Of a stretch of 64,000 bases of DNA, positions 1-12,282 are shown in pieces (positions within the stretch are counted from its first letter, which is position 1; each line of letters starts with the position of its first letter). The stretch comes from Marchantia polymorpha subsp. ruderalis. Taxonomy: Eukaryota; Streptophyta; Marchantiopsida; Marchantiales; Marchantiaceae. A model generated the notes under the pieces. It ran no database searches. It worked only from the letters and a program-made list of their open reading frames with translations, and was not told where the DNA came from. The position numbers and the translations under genes are program-made. The stretch is from NCBI GenBank assembly GCA_037833965.1, contig AP031353.1, forward strand, positions 28,646,501 to 28,710,500, in the 5' to 3' direction.

Positions 1-2277
1 ACAGGTCTGATGATCCAAACTCGTTCTACTGAATCAGTTTCAGGTAACCACTCACATACGATCTTCATATGTACAATTCTATCTCTTGTCGATCTGGCAT
101 TTGACAGCCACTTTACTTTTCCTCAGCACATCTCGAAGTGCAAGTCAAGTATGCCTTTGACTTGCTCCCTTTTGACATTCGCGTAATTGTTCTATGTATG
201 ACCAAATTTTGTAGAAAAGATGACGCCAATCTGTTGTCATCAGATCAAATTTGTCAAATGATAATCTACTTCTGTACCGGTGCGTCTACATCGCGTATAG
301 ATGTGAAATTTGCTGTTTCGTCTCACCTTTTGATCTACAATTGACACGTACACTTGAAATACTCCGTATAATGTTTTGTTTCATTTAAAGCCGTAGAGAT
401 ACGAAAGCATAAAGGACAAGCTTCCTTCATGAAACCTTGGAGTATATACGCTGGCAATTAAAAACTATTTAACGCGAGGTGGCTTAAATAGCTTCTAAGA
501 ACAATCAATGTGATCATGTATTTTTCAATAGACTGAGGTCTCTCCCCCGCAGTTCTGTCCTTAAAAGTGATCTGTGCACAATGTCCAGTTGTTGAGATTG
601 ATCCATGGGTTTAATAGTGAGTATTAAAATTATATTCAGTGGAGTACAATCGGTACTAAATTAGTTTTTTTGGGATAAATGAAGCAAGCAATTTAGTCCT
701 TAGTTCTAACATTCTGGAAAACTTTCTAAATCTTCAATTCAGCTTGAGATATAAGCGGGTGTATGCGTATTTGAAGCATATTAGCTTAGGCCCTGCTCGT
801 TAACGACATATCAAGACCTCCAAGAATGAATCCACGCAGAAGACATGGATATAGTAAATTTCGCAATGAGTCTTTCTGAGCCAACGAGGCGTTCCAATCT
901 GAACTTGGTCTCCATCAGTTCTGAAAGGCCCAAATTTTCCCGTCTACCGAGATGCATGTAATGCCCTTAAGCTGCATAAAGTCTCAGCTGATTGCGAGTG
1001 TAAAGGTCATACCAGGTACTAATGAGATACATGCGCAGTATTGGCCCACTGGGAAACAGTTCAATGTCCTTCAAACTCTGACAAGAGATACTTTGAGATA
1101 TCTGAGTTTTCAAGACTTGACGAAATCTGGTTGGTGGAAGCCGCACTATCGAGTTTTGAAATCCACGGACGATGCAGAAGCTAAGTCAAGGTTAACAGTA
1201 GGACCAAGTCCGAATGGAAAATCATATCGTCAAGAGCTGATATACATAATATGTACAGTAGATCGATAGCTTTTAGAAAGCATAGCAAAGTAACATCCAC
1301 GAGGCAGAACTTACTGCAAATAGATAAACATTCGCAGGCTACGTCAGTCCAGATGTGGAGTGTCGTTAGCGAGAAGTCAGAGAGTTGACAATTCCACCTC
1401 ATGATAGTAAGACTTTGACTCTGTATTCGTGCGTTCAACGAATCCAAGAACTTGGGCACTATTACGGGAAAGCGGAGCACAACATTATCAGATTATTGTG
1501 GTCAAACCTAAAGGTGTTGACAAGACCTCATATTTCCAACTGCTCTTCGGTGTCCCTGGCTAGAAGCATGTGCTTTTAAAGCACATTGTACTCTAAAGCA
1601 CTGCTTTACAGTACCATATCCATCAAAAACTGCAAACAAATCTTCTCAATTATATCTCTACATGCAGGTTTAAACTAAACGCACTTGACTTGTGACCTCG
1701 GAAAAATTATAGCCCCATATGTGCTATGTTCTTGTTGCATTAATGTCCATCTTCTGCGCATTGATCCTTCGGAACTAGAGACTCAAAATTCTAGTACAAT
1801 ACTCAATGACTTGAATCACATGATCTTCCGCAACTGGGATATATTACAAATCTGGCAATTGTCTAACTTACCTTTGCAGCATTCCACTGGGCATTGTGTA
1901 ACTAGTTATGGCTTAGTCGCTTACTTCGCAAACATGAGAGCGGTGTGCTACGACTTACGTAGCAGCCAATGCCAACATCACCTAACTGATGACAACGAAA
2001 GAGACGCCTACCTGCTGCGGATGTACGATCACAGAGTAGGCAGTCTTCAGCATTATCTGACACCAGCTTCCACCAAAATTTGTGTACGGGAAAGCTTGCC
2101 ATACTTGGAATGGGTCTTCTGCAAGGTCTGAAGATTATGTACGTTCTGAAGCCACCTCAATGGATGACATGTGAGATAGATTGACTTTACTTGACTCAGC
2201 ATGACTCTTTCTGACCAGTGAATAGTCAGATAGAAACGCATCTTCAACAATAATCGTCAGTGAGTCCGCGAATTTAC
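1..2277. other. No recognisable gene
   Basis: Several open frames of 60-150 codons occur here, the longest at 1685-2131 on the plus strand and another at 952-1269. None has a domain, repeat, signal peptide or residue pattern I recognise. The longest one is rich in Cys, His and Leu without any spacing motif and looks like chance. I see no RNA gene or mobile element in this stretch. Confidence 0.5.
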
Positions 2278-2284
2278 TATAAAT
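2278..2284 (+). promoter_or_regulatory. TATA box of the small secreted-protein gene
   Basis: TATAAAT occurs about 100 bases upstream of the ATG at 2386. That leaves a 5' untranslated leader of roughly 70-80 bases if transcription begins about 30 bases downstream, a normal plant arrangement. It supports the internal ATG at 2386 rather than the in-frame one at 2260, which lies upstream of the TATA box. Confidence 0.5.
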
Positions 2285-2385
2285 CCCAGCAACCGGCAAG
2301 CTGGATCAAGTGCAGTTGTAAGGTCTCTCATCTTTCAGATAGTTCGTTGACAATAGCTTCGACCGTCAGCAGTCAATTTGCCAAC

Positions 2386-2796
2386 ATGAAGACCACACAC
2401 GGAGTTCTCATGAAGGCCGTTCTGATTCTCATTATTGCTATGTGTTTTTCGGCAGTTTCATCTGCCGTCAATTACCAGTCTCCTGTGGACAACCTGTCCA
2501 ATGCGGAGTTCGGTATCAGATTGAACGATGCTTCTTCTCTGCTGGCATCGGCTACCCTCCCTGGAGGCACGTCTACGACCATCTACTACACGGTACCAGC
2601 ACCTGTGTCTACCGTGAACTGGAATTTCACTGCTGTTGTAGGGAACGCTGGGACCAAGCAGAATTTGGTGATAGCGATTGAGCCTGATGCCAAGGTGAAC
2701 ATTACGAACTACAGCCCAAGGACTTACGTCATCAACGTATATAGCATAGCCTCGGGTAATTATGAGCTCGCCAACAGCGTAACCTGGTTGGGGTGA
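2386..2796 (+). CDS. Small secreted protein of unknown family, 136 aa
   Basis: This is a single-exon frame. The first 27 residues form a classical signal peptide: Lys near the start, a hydrophobic core (AVLILIIAMCFSAV) and a likely cleavage after SSA. The mature part of about 109 residues has no Cys. It is rich in Thr, Ser, Val, Asn and Tyr in alternating patterns that suggest a beta-sandwich, and carries N-glycosylation sequons (NFT, NIT, NYS). It ends in TWLG just before the stop. A TATA box about 100 bases upstream supports this start. I do not recognise the family. A small extracellular, cell-wall or lectin-like beta protein is possible but is inference only. It has no obvious functional partner nearby. 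Confidence 0.6.
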   Translation: MKTTHGVLMKAVLILIIAMCFSAVSSAVNYQSPVDNLSNAEFGIRLNDASSLLASATLPGGTSTTIYYTVPAPVSTVNWNFTAVVGNAGTKQNLVIAIEPDAKVNITNYSPRTYVINVYSIASGNYELANSVTWLG

Positions 2797-3228
2797 TTAT
2801 CCAGGCATGAATCTCAACTTTCCTACTTCTCGTGCTGTCAGATGTTGGATGGATTTCATTCAATAAACTTCTAAAGATTGCTCGTAGGACAGAACGATCA
2901 GACTCGTATACTGCTGTATCAAACAACTTCCCTTCCAACTCGTTGTTCTCGTCGCGAGTGCAGATTTTCACATATGTTAGTTCAGTCCTGCAGGAAATGC
3001 TTGACAGTCAGCTCTACATTTTGTGGAGTGCAGAAGATGATCAGAGTTTTCAGGACTCCAACAACTTTCAGCTCAGCATCCATACAAAAATTACTAGCAA
3101 TCTATAAATGACGACGGTGACCACGTTATGATTTTCATTCTAGCAAATACGAGGATTATGGATCCTTCAAAGTCAATATTATCTTAACCACCAACAGTGG
3201 AAATGGACTAAGCATGTTGCTTTGTCTA

Positions 3229-3268
3229 AATATATAAATAAATAAATATATATATATATATATATATA
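3229..3268. repeat. TA-rich microsatellite
   Basis: A run of AATA units followed by about twelve uninterrupted TA dinucleotides. It is a simple repeat with no sign of function, lying 3' of the small secreted-protein gene. Confidence 0.9.
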
Positions 3269-6200
3269 CACAAATTCTGATTTGTCAGAACATTTGTTCA
3301 CATATGTTTTTATTGTACCAGAATAAAATTTTTGAGTCTCGTCTCATTCGACTCGATATCTGGCTTTTGGACTTCATTAGATACTTCGTATTAAACATTC
3401 AACCTTCAGTTTAGAATCATGCTCCACGCTGAGAGCTTAGTAAAATTAATCATCTCGAGGTTTTAGAGTATCAAATAATTATGCAAAATATTAATACCAT
3501 GTCTCTACTACTTCGCTTCTTGTCTCAGATTTCTGCTTTTCGATTTGAACTCTAGCTGGTCCTGTTCATTGAAACTTTATTTGAATTCAAATAGCCAAGA
3601 AACTTACATGTAGGCCTAGAAAAGACGTGTTCGCTCGCATATGAATGATCGAAATGGCACTCATAAATACTCGTAGTAGTATACCATCCATTCCCACCGA
3701 TCTTCACACTCTTGATTGACTTCTATACATGACAAATGGAGGTCGAGTCTAAAAGTCTAATGTGAACATTAATATGCTGAATACTTTGAATGTCCATGAA
3801 ATCATAACAGTGGTCACTTATATCAAAGAGAAAAACTCAAGATAGATAAATACGAATACGATAAAGGTTATGAAGTCGACTAAGTCATCATGTAGAGTGG
3901 CTGGTAAGTATGTCTATGAGGGAGCTGGCTAGCAGGAAAGAAGTTGGAATCTCACGTTCTCGACAGCAAGCTTGAGATTGAGCTCGCGTGTACTTAGAAC
4001 GCAAGGTAGACAATGCCACCAGTGGAGTGAGCTTCGAGAAGCCACGTGCAGGTCAACTGATTGAGAACAAGATTCCTGTGTATTGGTGAATGCCACAGTC
4101 ACGTAGCGTTCGCGCGCTTCGGCCCTCAGGCCGATTGTTGAGAACGTTGACATTTCAGCTGAGTGGATTATGAGTCAAAGAGGCGTCAATGTTTCTGGAC
4201 CCGAGTGCTCTTACGCAATTATGATCGCAGTCCTCCGGTAAATGTGGTAATTCTGCATGATAATTGTATGACAGCGCCATTCGCAATGGCTGAACTTTTG
4301 TAGCCAAAGTTTCTCGAGTGTTGTAGTATAGAGGATGCATGCATTCGAGACCCGAGGAGGATCAGAGGAGGGTCGAAACAGACTGCACGAACTATCACTC
4401 GAATGATCTCAACTGTGACTGCTTACATTACGGGTTGAAAGTGCTGTAAGAAATACACAATCGGGTTGAATGAATCATGTTGAGGATGAGTATCTTCAAT
4501 ACGTACGCAAGAAAGAGCTAACTCTCTTCGTACTCTGATTTCAAAATCAGTCTGAAGTTTCTTAGTGTTTGATACCGCTTACACCATAGACTGGGAAGCT
4601 ATCGTGCTGTTTCACGTGCAAGCCAAAGACAAAAGGCGTATTTTTTATTATTCACATATTTACGTATTTTGATCTTTGATTATTATGCACGTAGACTAGC
4701 TGCTTTCATCTGTATATGGGTTGATTTTCATACTTAGACTAGCTGAGTGTGAAAATGGGTGGTCTCGGAAATATTAAAACAATTCTCTCTCTCTCTTTTT
4801 CTCTCTAAGTGGGACACTCGCTGTGCTGATGGGACAAAAGCATATTAAACTCAGCAAAGCTCCGTTGAAGTCTGTACGTGGATTTTTTATTGACATGGGT
4901 CGAGTCAATGTTAGCTTATTTTCTCATGGATGGAGATCGACACAAGGCTAGAGTAGCTTTAAAGCCAGATATTTTCCAAAACTCCTCATCGAATTTGATT
5001 CCTCTTAATTCTCTGTGGACAGTGAATTTCTCGGCTTTATATCACCGTTTAATTATGTTGAAGAAATGCTACACCGAAAAAAACTAATCAAACATATTAA
5101 TTTTTCTTTATTCGTGGCGTCTAATAAAGATATCTATGGTAAATGGTAAATAAATCAAGCCCGTGGGACCCAAAGGGTCAAAAGGCTAAAAAACACAACT
5201 ATGACTTGTTGCTAAGATTTCTGTAATAAACGTCCAGAAACCGAAGTACTTTACGTCTGTCAAGTATTTCTTGTATGGAACCCACGCCTTCTAGTATTGG
5301 CGCTGAAATGCCTACCTCTCACCAACATTCAGTTACTTTTTTGAAATTGGGCGCTGGTAGATATTGACTTATTACAGCGTTGTCTCAGATCTTAATATTG
5401 TTTTCTGGTTCCATTGTTCATTTACCAACCTACACCTAAAACTGGCTACATCTTAGTTTCCGATGGTGCAGAGCCACGAGGACGTTGCCTCTTCCGTTTG
5501 AACACAAGGAGATAATATAAAATCGCCAGAAGATCTTTCGAGCTGTGGATGTAAGACAATGCGCATTTCAACAATCAACATTGACAAAATTCTTCCGGCT
5601 TGGGTGCTCAGTTATTTGTATTTTTGAATGGAGACAACATTCAAATATTCAAACTGGTTAAACGAAGAATCCATGAGACATATCAATTGCGCAAACATAA
5701 GAACGAGATTCAGCTGTTGATTGTGGCTTTAGTTTACAAATTGTCGAAGCCAAAGCACACATTGCTCCAACTATTGCACTGATTATTGGAAGCTGATCTC
5801 GGAGTCTAGAAGTACCTGTTATATAAACTACTCGATTTCACCAAAAAATATATTCAGATTTCAAGTTTCGGATCACATGGCTCAAAGAACATATGCTTTG
5901 GAATTCCAGTGATTTTGAGATGCTTGTTCCTTCCTGCTTGATTGTTTAATTTCACTTATGGTGACCTGCCATTGGTTCTTGCCCCGGTTGAGACTCCGCA
6001 TTTGAATCATCTTCAGGTTCACGATGTGACGTTCTACAAAGTTCCCACATGCAGCATAATGTTGGAGCACTCCGTTATCTGCTGTCCGAAGTAAATCTCA
6101 ATCCCATGAACCTCCGACGTGACCTGCTGCAGCTCTGAAAGTTGGTGTACTAAATGGTAGGTAGAGGTCATAGTCAAGCACACAATGAGATGGAGTTGGA

Positions 6201-6902
6201 TCGTTTGCGAGGCTGACAGAAGATCGGAAACTATTTGATCCCAACTGAACAAATTCGCTACATTCGGCCAATTCTATGCTGTAACATCGGTGTCAGGAGT
6301 ACAGACATTTGTTGCGTAGGATTACAGCTATCACCCTTGAAGCCGGAGCAAGTGCCAGTAGAGCATTTGACTCACATGGCGCTTCTTAACTCGACATTCC
6401 CAGTTGACGTAAGTAGGTTGCTGTACTCAATGACGTCTGAGAAGTGTTAGTACTGAAGAGATTGATTGTCGAGTAGTTGAGCTAGGCGAGGTATCATGAT
6501 CATGCCGAGATGTGTTTCTTACTCGCTTAAGTAACTTCCTGTCGATGTGTCAAACCGTTTCATGAACAGTTTATCTTGATGAATAGCATACATTGTACGT
6601 GCACATTAGACATTTCCCTGCTGGTATACATTAGAGTAAGAAGCATTAGTTAAAATCTAGCCACCATTCATTATAGTGCCATTCAGGGATCGAAACCTCT
6701 GTGCACTTATATTCATGAAAATTGTCCTAACCCTCATGTCCCCTTGAAACGCTTCACAGTTTACCATTGGATCCTTACAGTTGTAGTCTTGTAAGCTGCT
6801 TCAAAGATTCGAATTCTTCACGTAAGAAATTCTCTCATGCTTCCTTTTGTCCTTATGGGACCCTGAGTTTTCATTGGCACACGAAGACCAATCTAGCTTT
6901 GG

Positions 6903-6991
6903 CTTTTAAAGAGACAAGGTACTTCGGCTGCAAACTGTTTGTTTGTCACAAACAGTTTGCAACCTAAGTATCGTCCTAAGCGTCTTTAAAG
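6903..6991. repeat. Long imperfect hairpin with a perfect 14-bp apical stem
   Basis: A perfect 14-base inverted repeat, TGCAAACTGTTTGT at 6929-6942 and its complement at 6948-6961, is separated by a 5-base loop. Outside it the arms continue to pair imperfectly, with bulges, out to CTTTTAAAG on the left and CTTTAAAG on the right, giving a fold-back of roughly 40 bases per arm. A tight loop with a bulged long stem could be a microRNA-type precursor or a small fold-back transposon. The sequence alone does not decide between them. Confidence 0.6.
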
Positions 6992-8920
6992 AACTAACTT
7001 TATCACAAGCATGGTGCAAGATATCAGAGTACATGACTGGTGAAGAAAATTACATCTTCGATGAGAAGTTTCCTGTGTAAAAATTCATCGAATATTAGAA
7101 GGTCTAAGCAATATAATGACGTCTTCTGAGATGTGGTCAACTCATGATCTGTGGGTCTGATTTCATGATAAAAAGAAAAACAAAATGTACGTCCACTCTG
7201 CTTTTTATGGCGAAGAAGAAGTTGGGAACCTCTCAATGATTTGTATCTTCAAACTCAAGATTACAAAATTCAGACCACACACAACATGACATGAGTCCTT
7301 GATACTAAACTTTAGCTTATAAATCGATGTTGGTGTTGATGTTGTCTCTGAATTTTTTCATAACTTGGGTTCATACCCAATTCTAAGAACAACAACAATA
7401 TCAACTGAAAGGTCGAGAACCCTCTATGAGAGAGACGATGAAGATAGTGAAATTCCAGGCTCCGTTCAAACCCCATTCACATTGGCATACATATAATTTT
7501 CTTTGTTCACTAGTAAATCTTCTACAATCATGGAACTCATGTTCCTAAGGCAGAGGAGAAGCTCAGCCTACTGACTTCATGCGTCACCCTGAGCACGTGG
7601 ACCGCGAGTACCCTTCTGTAGTTCAGTCAGTATGCATTACAAAGTAGGAGGAGTTGAGTACTCATACTAGTACATGGCTCACGCGCAAAATGAGGCGCCC
7701 TGAAGACTATCGCTGCTCAGAACACGAACATCACTGGGCGTCGTAAGTCGTGAAGTAGTCCGGGGTTTGATGCATGCAAAATCGAATCACTTCTTATCTG
7801 CTACGTCACTGTCCTTAAGTGAGGTCTGATGCATTTCAGGACCTCGATGAGCCCATGAAAATGCGGTGGAAGGAATCTGGGCTTCAAACTGTGAATGTGA
7901 AGAATATGCAGAGATGGAGCTCTTATAATCAAAAGAGAATCTATGACATGGCCTAGTACGGAGCCCATGCCCAAGCTCAACACATATCTATACGACTCCA
8001 AGGATGAAACCTCGAGTGTTGACCGTTTAATATCCTCTCTCATGATTGAGACTTGGAGCTATGTCAATGACTAAGATATCAGCACACATATCTCCAGTTC
8101 ACGTGTATGTATGTTCCAGCCCTGAATGCTGACTTCCAGCTCCATGTTTCTAAGTGAATGATCACTATGCACAGCTGAAGGTAGCACTCTGAGTCGGAAA
8201 AATGCCCCGCATCAGCGGATCTGAGTTTGAACAGATTACTGAAATGACGTGGATTTTCATATTGGGCCTCTGGATGTATTATACACAGACTGGTTGTCAT
8301 CCAGCACCCAGCTTGTTCGCCCATGCATATGGAGTCCCGCGACCACCTGAGGCGTTTACTATCCCGCTGCATATCCCCCTCACCTGCAAGGCCTGTGCCT
8401 CCTGCTCCTCCTCCTCCTCCTCTACCTACTTTATCTCCTTGGAGAAGAGCACCTGTTTGTCCACAGATCCTCACCTGCCGCATGTGAATGAGCTGTGTCC
8501 TCAAGTCCTCCTGTTCTTACTCCACCAGAGCTGGACATGGCATGCTCAGACTTAATCAGCATCGCGAGCAATCGTTTGACATCGGCACCTGTCAAAGACT
8601 GGCCGGACCTCTGGCAGTACAGTGCAGTTTGACAGCAGATATTGAAAAGCAAAGACCTACAAAAGAATCTGTTGTGCACGATCGTGTAGTTCTGAACCTA
8701 ACGCCGAATGTAATCTTATTTATTTTTCTCATCACAGTAGTTTCCACAGCTCCGTTCACATCTACTTGCTCACGCTTGTAGAGTGAAAGCGTCCACGAAG
8801 TTTTATATTTACGGTTGGGAAGTGGGGAGAATGAGAAAGATGTGTCACGTGGATAGGGTGCATAATCAGGCTGTTTGCCCGTCGTTTGCCTCAAGTGATC
8901 CCGTACCTTTTTGTTCTCAG

Positions 8921-11131
8921 CACCTGAAATCGACATGCGTGATCACGCCTGTCATCTGATGCATAGGATGGAGCACATTCTACTGAGGATTGAATATGAG
9001 TGGGCGAGATGCAGTCATAGAGTTCAAGCTCCAGTCTACAAGGTGTCTTGTCAACAAGAGGCCTAGCTAATGATTTCATCGGTACGCAGGCTGCACGAAT
9101 TCAATTTGTGATGGTGAATATGCTGCTTACTGAGATTGAATCTCGTCTGGCACATACGAGTCCCAGAAAAGCTTACCCACTGTCTGCAGGAATTTCAACT
9201 CAACACATTGGTCTGTTGCTGCAATTGCGTATGCAACTATGTTAACAGAGGACAATCTGTCTATGGCAAATATGCTCGTAAGCAGATCCGGCCTTACCGT
9301 CTTTACCCACCTTTAGATTTCAGAGAGCGCTTTTCATCTCTTCCTTGTGCAAACCATTCCCAATTTCAAACATTCTGAAATTTTTATGAGTCAAACTTGA
9401 TTAGACTGGAGATCGGTTGTTTCTGATACTCGTCGGACTCCTTACCTTTTACATATTACATTTTACAGACAGCACTCTTAAACCTCGATGAATCAGTCTT
9501 GGACATGGACCAAGTGGAAAATCTGATAAAGATTTGCCCCACAAAGGAGGAGGTGGACATGTTGAAGGTACATTTTTGCTGAGTGACCATCAATTCATTG
9601 GTGTTTTGAATGAGAGTTAGCAAAATTGACTTAGCCAATAAGATCAAACATTTCATGCTTTCCAGAAGCCTATCTACTCCAGTTACTCCATGCATATTTC
9701 GAGAAATCTTCGGGCCTAAAAGTTGGTACATCTGGATATATGCTGACTGTCCTTGTTTCTGCTGCACAGGCTGGTGAGGAACGAAGTTTAGACAATTCTG
9801 AGCAGGTATGAGGAAACGAAGTAATTTAAGTTCAACCTCAACTCACAATTTCTGATGCAAATTGCTAGCTCTGAATCAATGATAACAAGTAACAGAACAT
9901 CAAGGAAAGAATCTTGGAAACTTTGAGTAAGTAAGCCACTTGATTTGTGCAGTTCTTTTTGGAGATGATGAGAGTACCGAGAATCGAGATCAAATTAAGA
10001 GTTTTCTCGTTCAAGCTGCAGTTCACGACAAAGGTACATGACTATGACCTTTGGGTGGTCATGACTGTCTATCTCAAATGTGATTTACAGCTCGAATACT
10101 GACATCACATGGAAATTCTCTCAACAGGTCGCTGAGCTGTGGAAGAATCTTATGACATTGCAAGAAGCTTCCAAAGAGGTGATTGTTTGAAGTGCACATC
10201 AAACTTCTGGATTTCTGCATATGTGTTGCCTGAAGTAAGACATAGTGTTCAGCCAGCTTTTAAGCTGATTTACAAATGCTTGACAATTGTCATGTTGATA
10301 GAATGAGTAACTCACGACTGAGGTCTTCGACCCCATGTGCCCTTGCATATCATCAGGTTACAGAGTCGAAGAAGTTTCGGCGTATCATGCAAAACGCTAT
10401 CACGTTCGCCAATTCTTCATCCAACCAAGGAAACCTCAATGGTAAGTGCCACAGTAGAACTACCCCACCACGACACTTTCTTATCGTGGTTTGCTTTTCA
10501 TCATTTATACGAATCTGGTATGGATATAAATTGAAATAGATGCTTTGTGTTGCAGAGTCAGATGTAGGACTTAAGCTGGAGAGTCTTCTCAAACTCACAG
10601 ATGACTCGCCTGTCAGCAACCCTAAAAAGAAGTTGATGGAGAACTTTTACAAGGTTTAATATCGCTTATACGCTGGACCATACATGCAGTGCAACCAGTC
10701 TGGGTCTAAGAGATTGGTAGTTTAGTGTTAAGTTATAACATTATAATAGATAGTATTTATATTTTGTCCTGAGGTACTTTCGCCAAATTCGTTTTCTATC
10801 CGTCTTTGTTATTAAAACCAATTTGGGTCTATAATCGAAACCTCTTGACCAAGGGTAGATCGATGTACTGATTATCCTAACCGTGCTTTTTCGACACAGA
10901 TGATTTCTGAGAAGGAAGCTGATCTGCTAGGCTTTCACAAAGATCTTCGACACCTGGAAGGCGCTTCAAAGGTTAGGACGATGTCTACTTCTTCGTGTGG
11001 AGGACATTTCCTTCAGTATTTTAAATATATAACCCTGCGCCGCAAAGAACTAATTAGCAATTCCATCTATTGTGCATATCCAGCATATGTAGTACTTAGA
11101 GACTACGAACTTCACAATCTAGTTCTCAAGC

Positions 11132-11171
<40 letters not shown>

Positions 11172-12282
11172 AAAGATTGAAACCGAAGAGAGAACCAATT
11201 GTTTATAGATGGATTGCAAGAAGAAAAACTCACGCAAGTGTCGGATGTATCAGATCCTTTTGACGACAATGGCGGACGAAATGCAAGGCATTATAAGAGG
11301 ATTGCAAAAACTGGGACAGGAGCTAAATGCTTCAGAAAAGGATGGGCCCATTTCTGAGGGGTTCCGATCTGTACGTCACCTTCTAGCCTCCAACACATTG
11401 CTCATTTGGTAATGTTGAATTGCATGAGGACTTGCAGGAACTGAAGGTAGAAACAGTCAATGGTACACGCTGTAATTTGGATATGACAGCGAATGTTACA
11501 CTTCTAACAAGGAGATACTTTGCTTTCACCAGGTGTTGAAGACTTTTCTCAAATCAGCCGAATCTGATCATAGATCGTTGGCAACCTTCTACCTTGAAGT
11601 GGTGGGCTGGTTATCATTTCACTTCTTGATCAACATGCGACACAATTGAACCGTACCCTAACGAGATCTACATAGGCTTGAATTGCATCAAGTTCATCTA
11701 CTTAGATATTGTTACTTCCAGTTATGATCGGTTAACCGGTCATAGCAACATTTTGAAACTTATTAAGGAAGGAAGGTGACTGGTAGAACAAGCGGTACAA
11801 ACTAAAACACTTGAAATTATGAGAAGTACTCGGTCTGACGAAATGATTCTGTCTGCAGGGAAGAGATGCCGATTTGTTGGTGCAATTTTTCGATAGAGAT
11901 CCTGCTCGTTGTTCATTTGAGCGAGGTGGGATACCTTCACTTTTCCTGATCCAACTCAATACACTACTCACCAGTGATTCCCTGCCTGCGCTGAAGTACA
12001 ACTCGTAAACGAATTTAGCATGTGATATATATTTACTCTGTATGTAGGTTTATATATCCTGCACTAAGATGCCTTGTAGCCCTCTTTGATCGAGTCCTTG
12101 GAAGAAAAGCTACAAAGCTAAGACTGAGGCTTGCTGCTTGGATTTTGTTTGCAGTGACTTCAATTCTCTTCAATTTTGTTACTGCGTTCACAAAAGCAGG
12201 TGATGAGAACATCAAGACAGACAAAGAGAGCAAGGATGTTGCGGTTCCTCTGACTCCAGACGGCTCCAAAGTTTGTGCGTAG
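8921..12282 (+). CDS. Formin-like protein, FH2 domain (5' part not found)
   Basis: Formins nucleate and elongate actin filaments through the FH2 domain. Proposed exons: 8921-9042 (tentative), 9090-9144 (tentative), 9473-9567, 9770-9805, 9953-10033, 10128-10178, 10357-10441, 10556-10653, 10900-10971, 11254-11370, 11533-11601, 11859-11925, 12155-12282. They join in frame with GT-AG borders and no internal stop, about 357 residues. Class II plant-formin signatures appear in order: DESVLDMDQVENLIKICPTK, FFLEMMRVPRIEIKLRVFSF, KLESLLKLTDD, LNASEKDGPISEGFR, FFDRDPARCSFE and a terminal ILFNFVTAFTKAGDENIK. The N-terminal lasso with its Trp motif, a Pro-rich FH1 and any membrane or PTEN-like part are not seen upstream. 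The usually strict GN-x-LN-x-G-x-x-RG segment reads ANSSSNQGNLNESDVG, so activity may be altered. One proposed intron (9043-9089) is only 47 bases. Confidence is high for 9473 onward and lower for the first two exons. Confidence 0.78.
11134..11167. repeat. AT microsatellite inside a formin intron
   Basis: Seventeen AT dinucleotides lie in the intron between the exons ending at 10971 and starting at 11254. It is a simple repeat with no coding role. Confidence 0.95.

Larger units (their letters stand above)
2797..8920. other. Long stretch without recognisable genes
   Basis: About 6 kb with moderate AT content. It contains a TA microsatellite near 3.25 kb and a long imperfect hairpin near 6.95 kb, listed separately. 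Open frames on both strands are mostly 60-115 codons and show no domain or signal. An antisense frame at 8079-8504 has a Gly run made by a CTC-repeat stretch and looks spurious. The right end may hold undetected 5' exons of the formin gene that starts to be recognisable at 8921-9090. Confidence 0.45.

Noticed and set aside
8079-8504. Minus-strand frame with a Gly run
   Set aside because: The Gly run arises from a CTC-type repeat on the other strand, with no supporting features.
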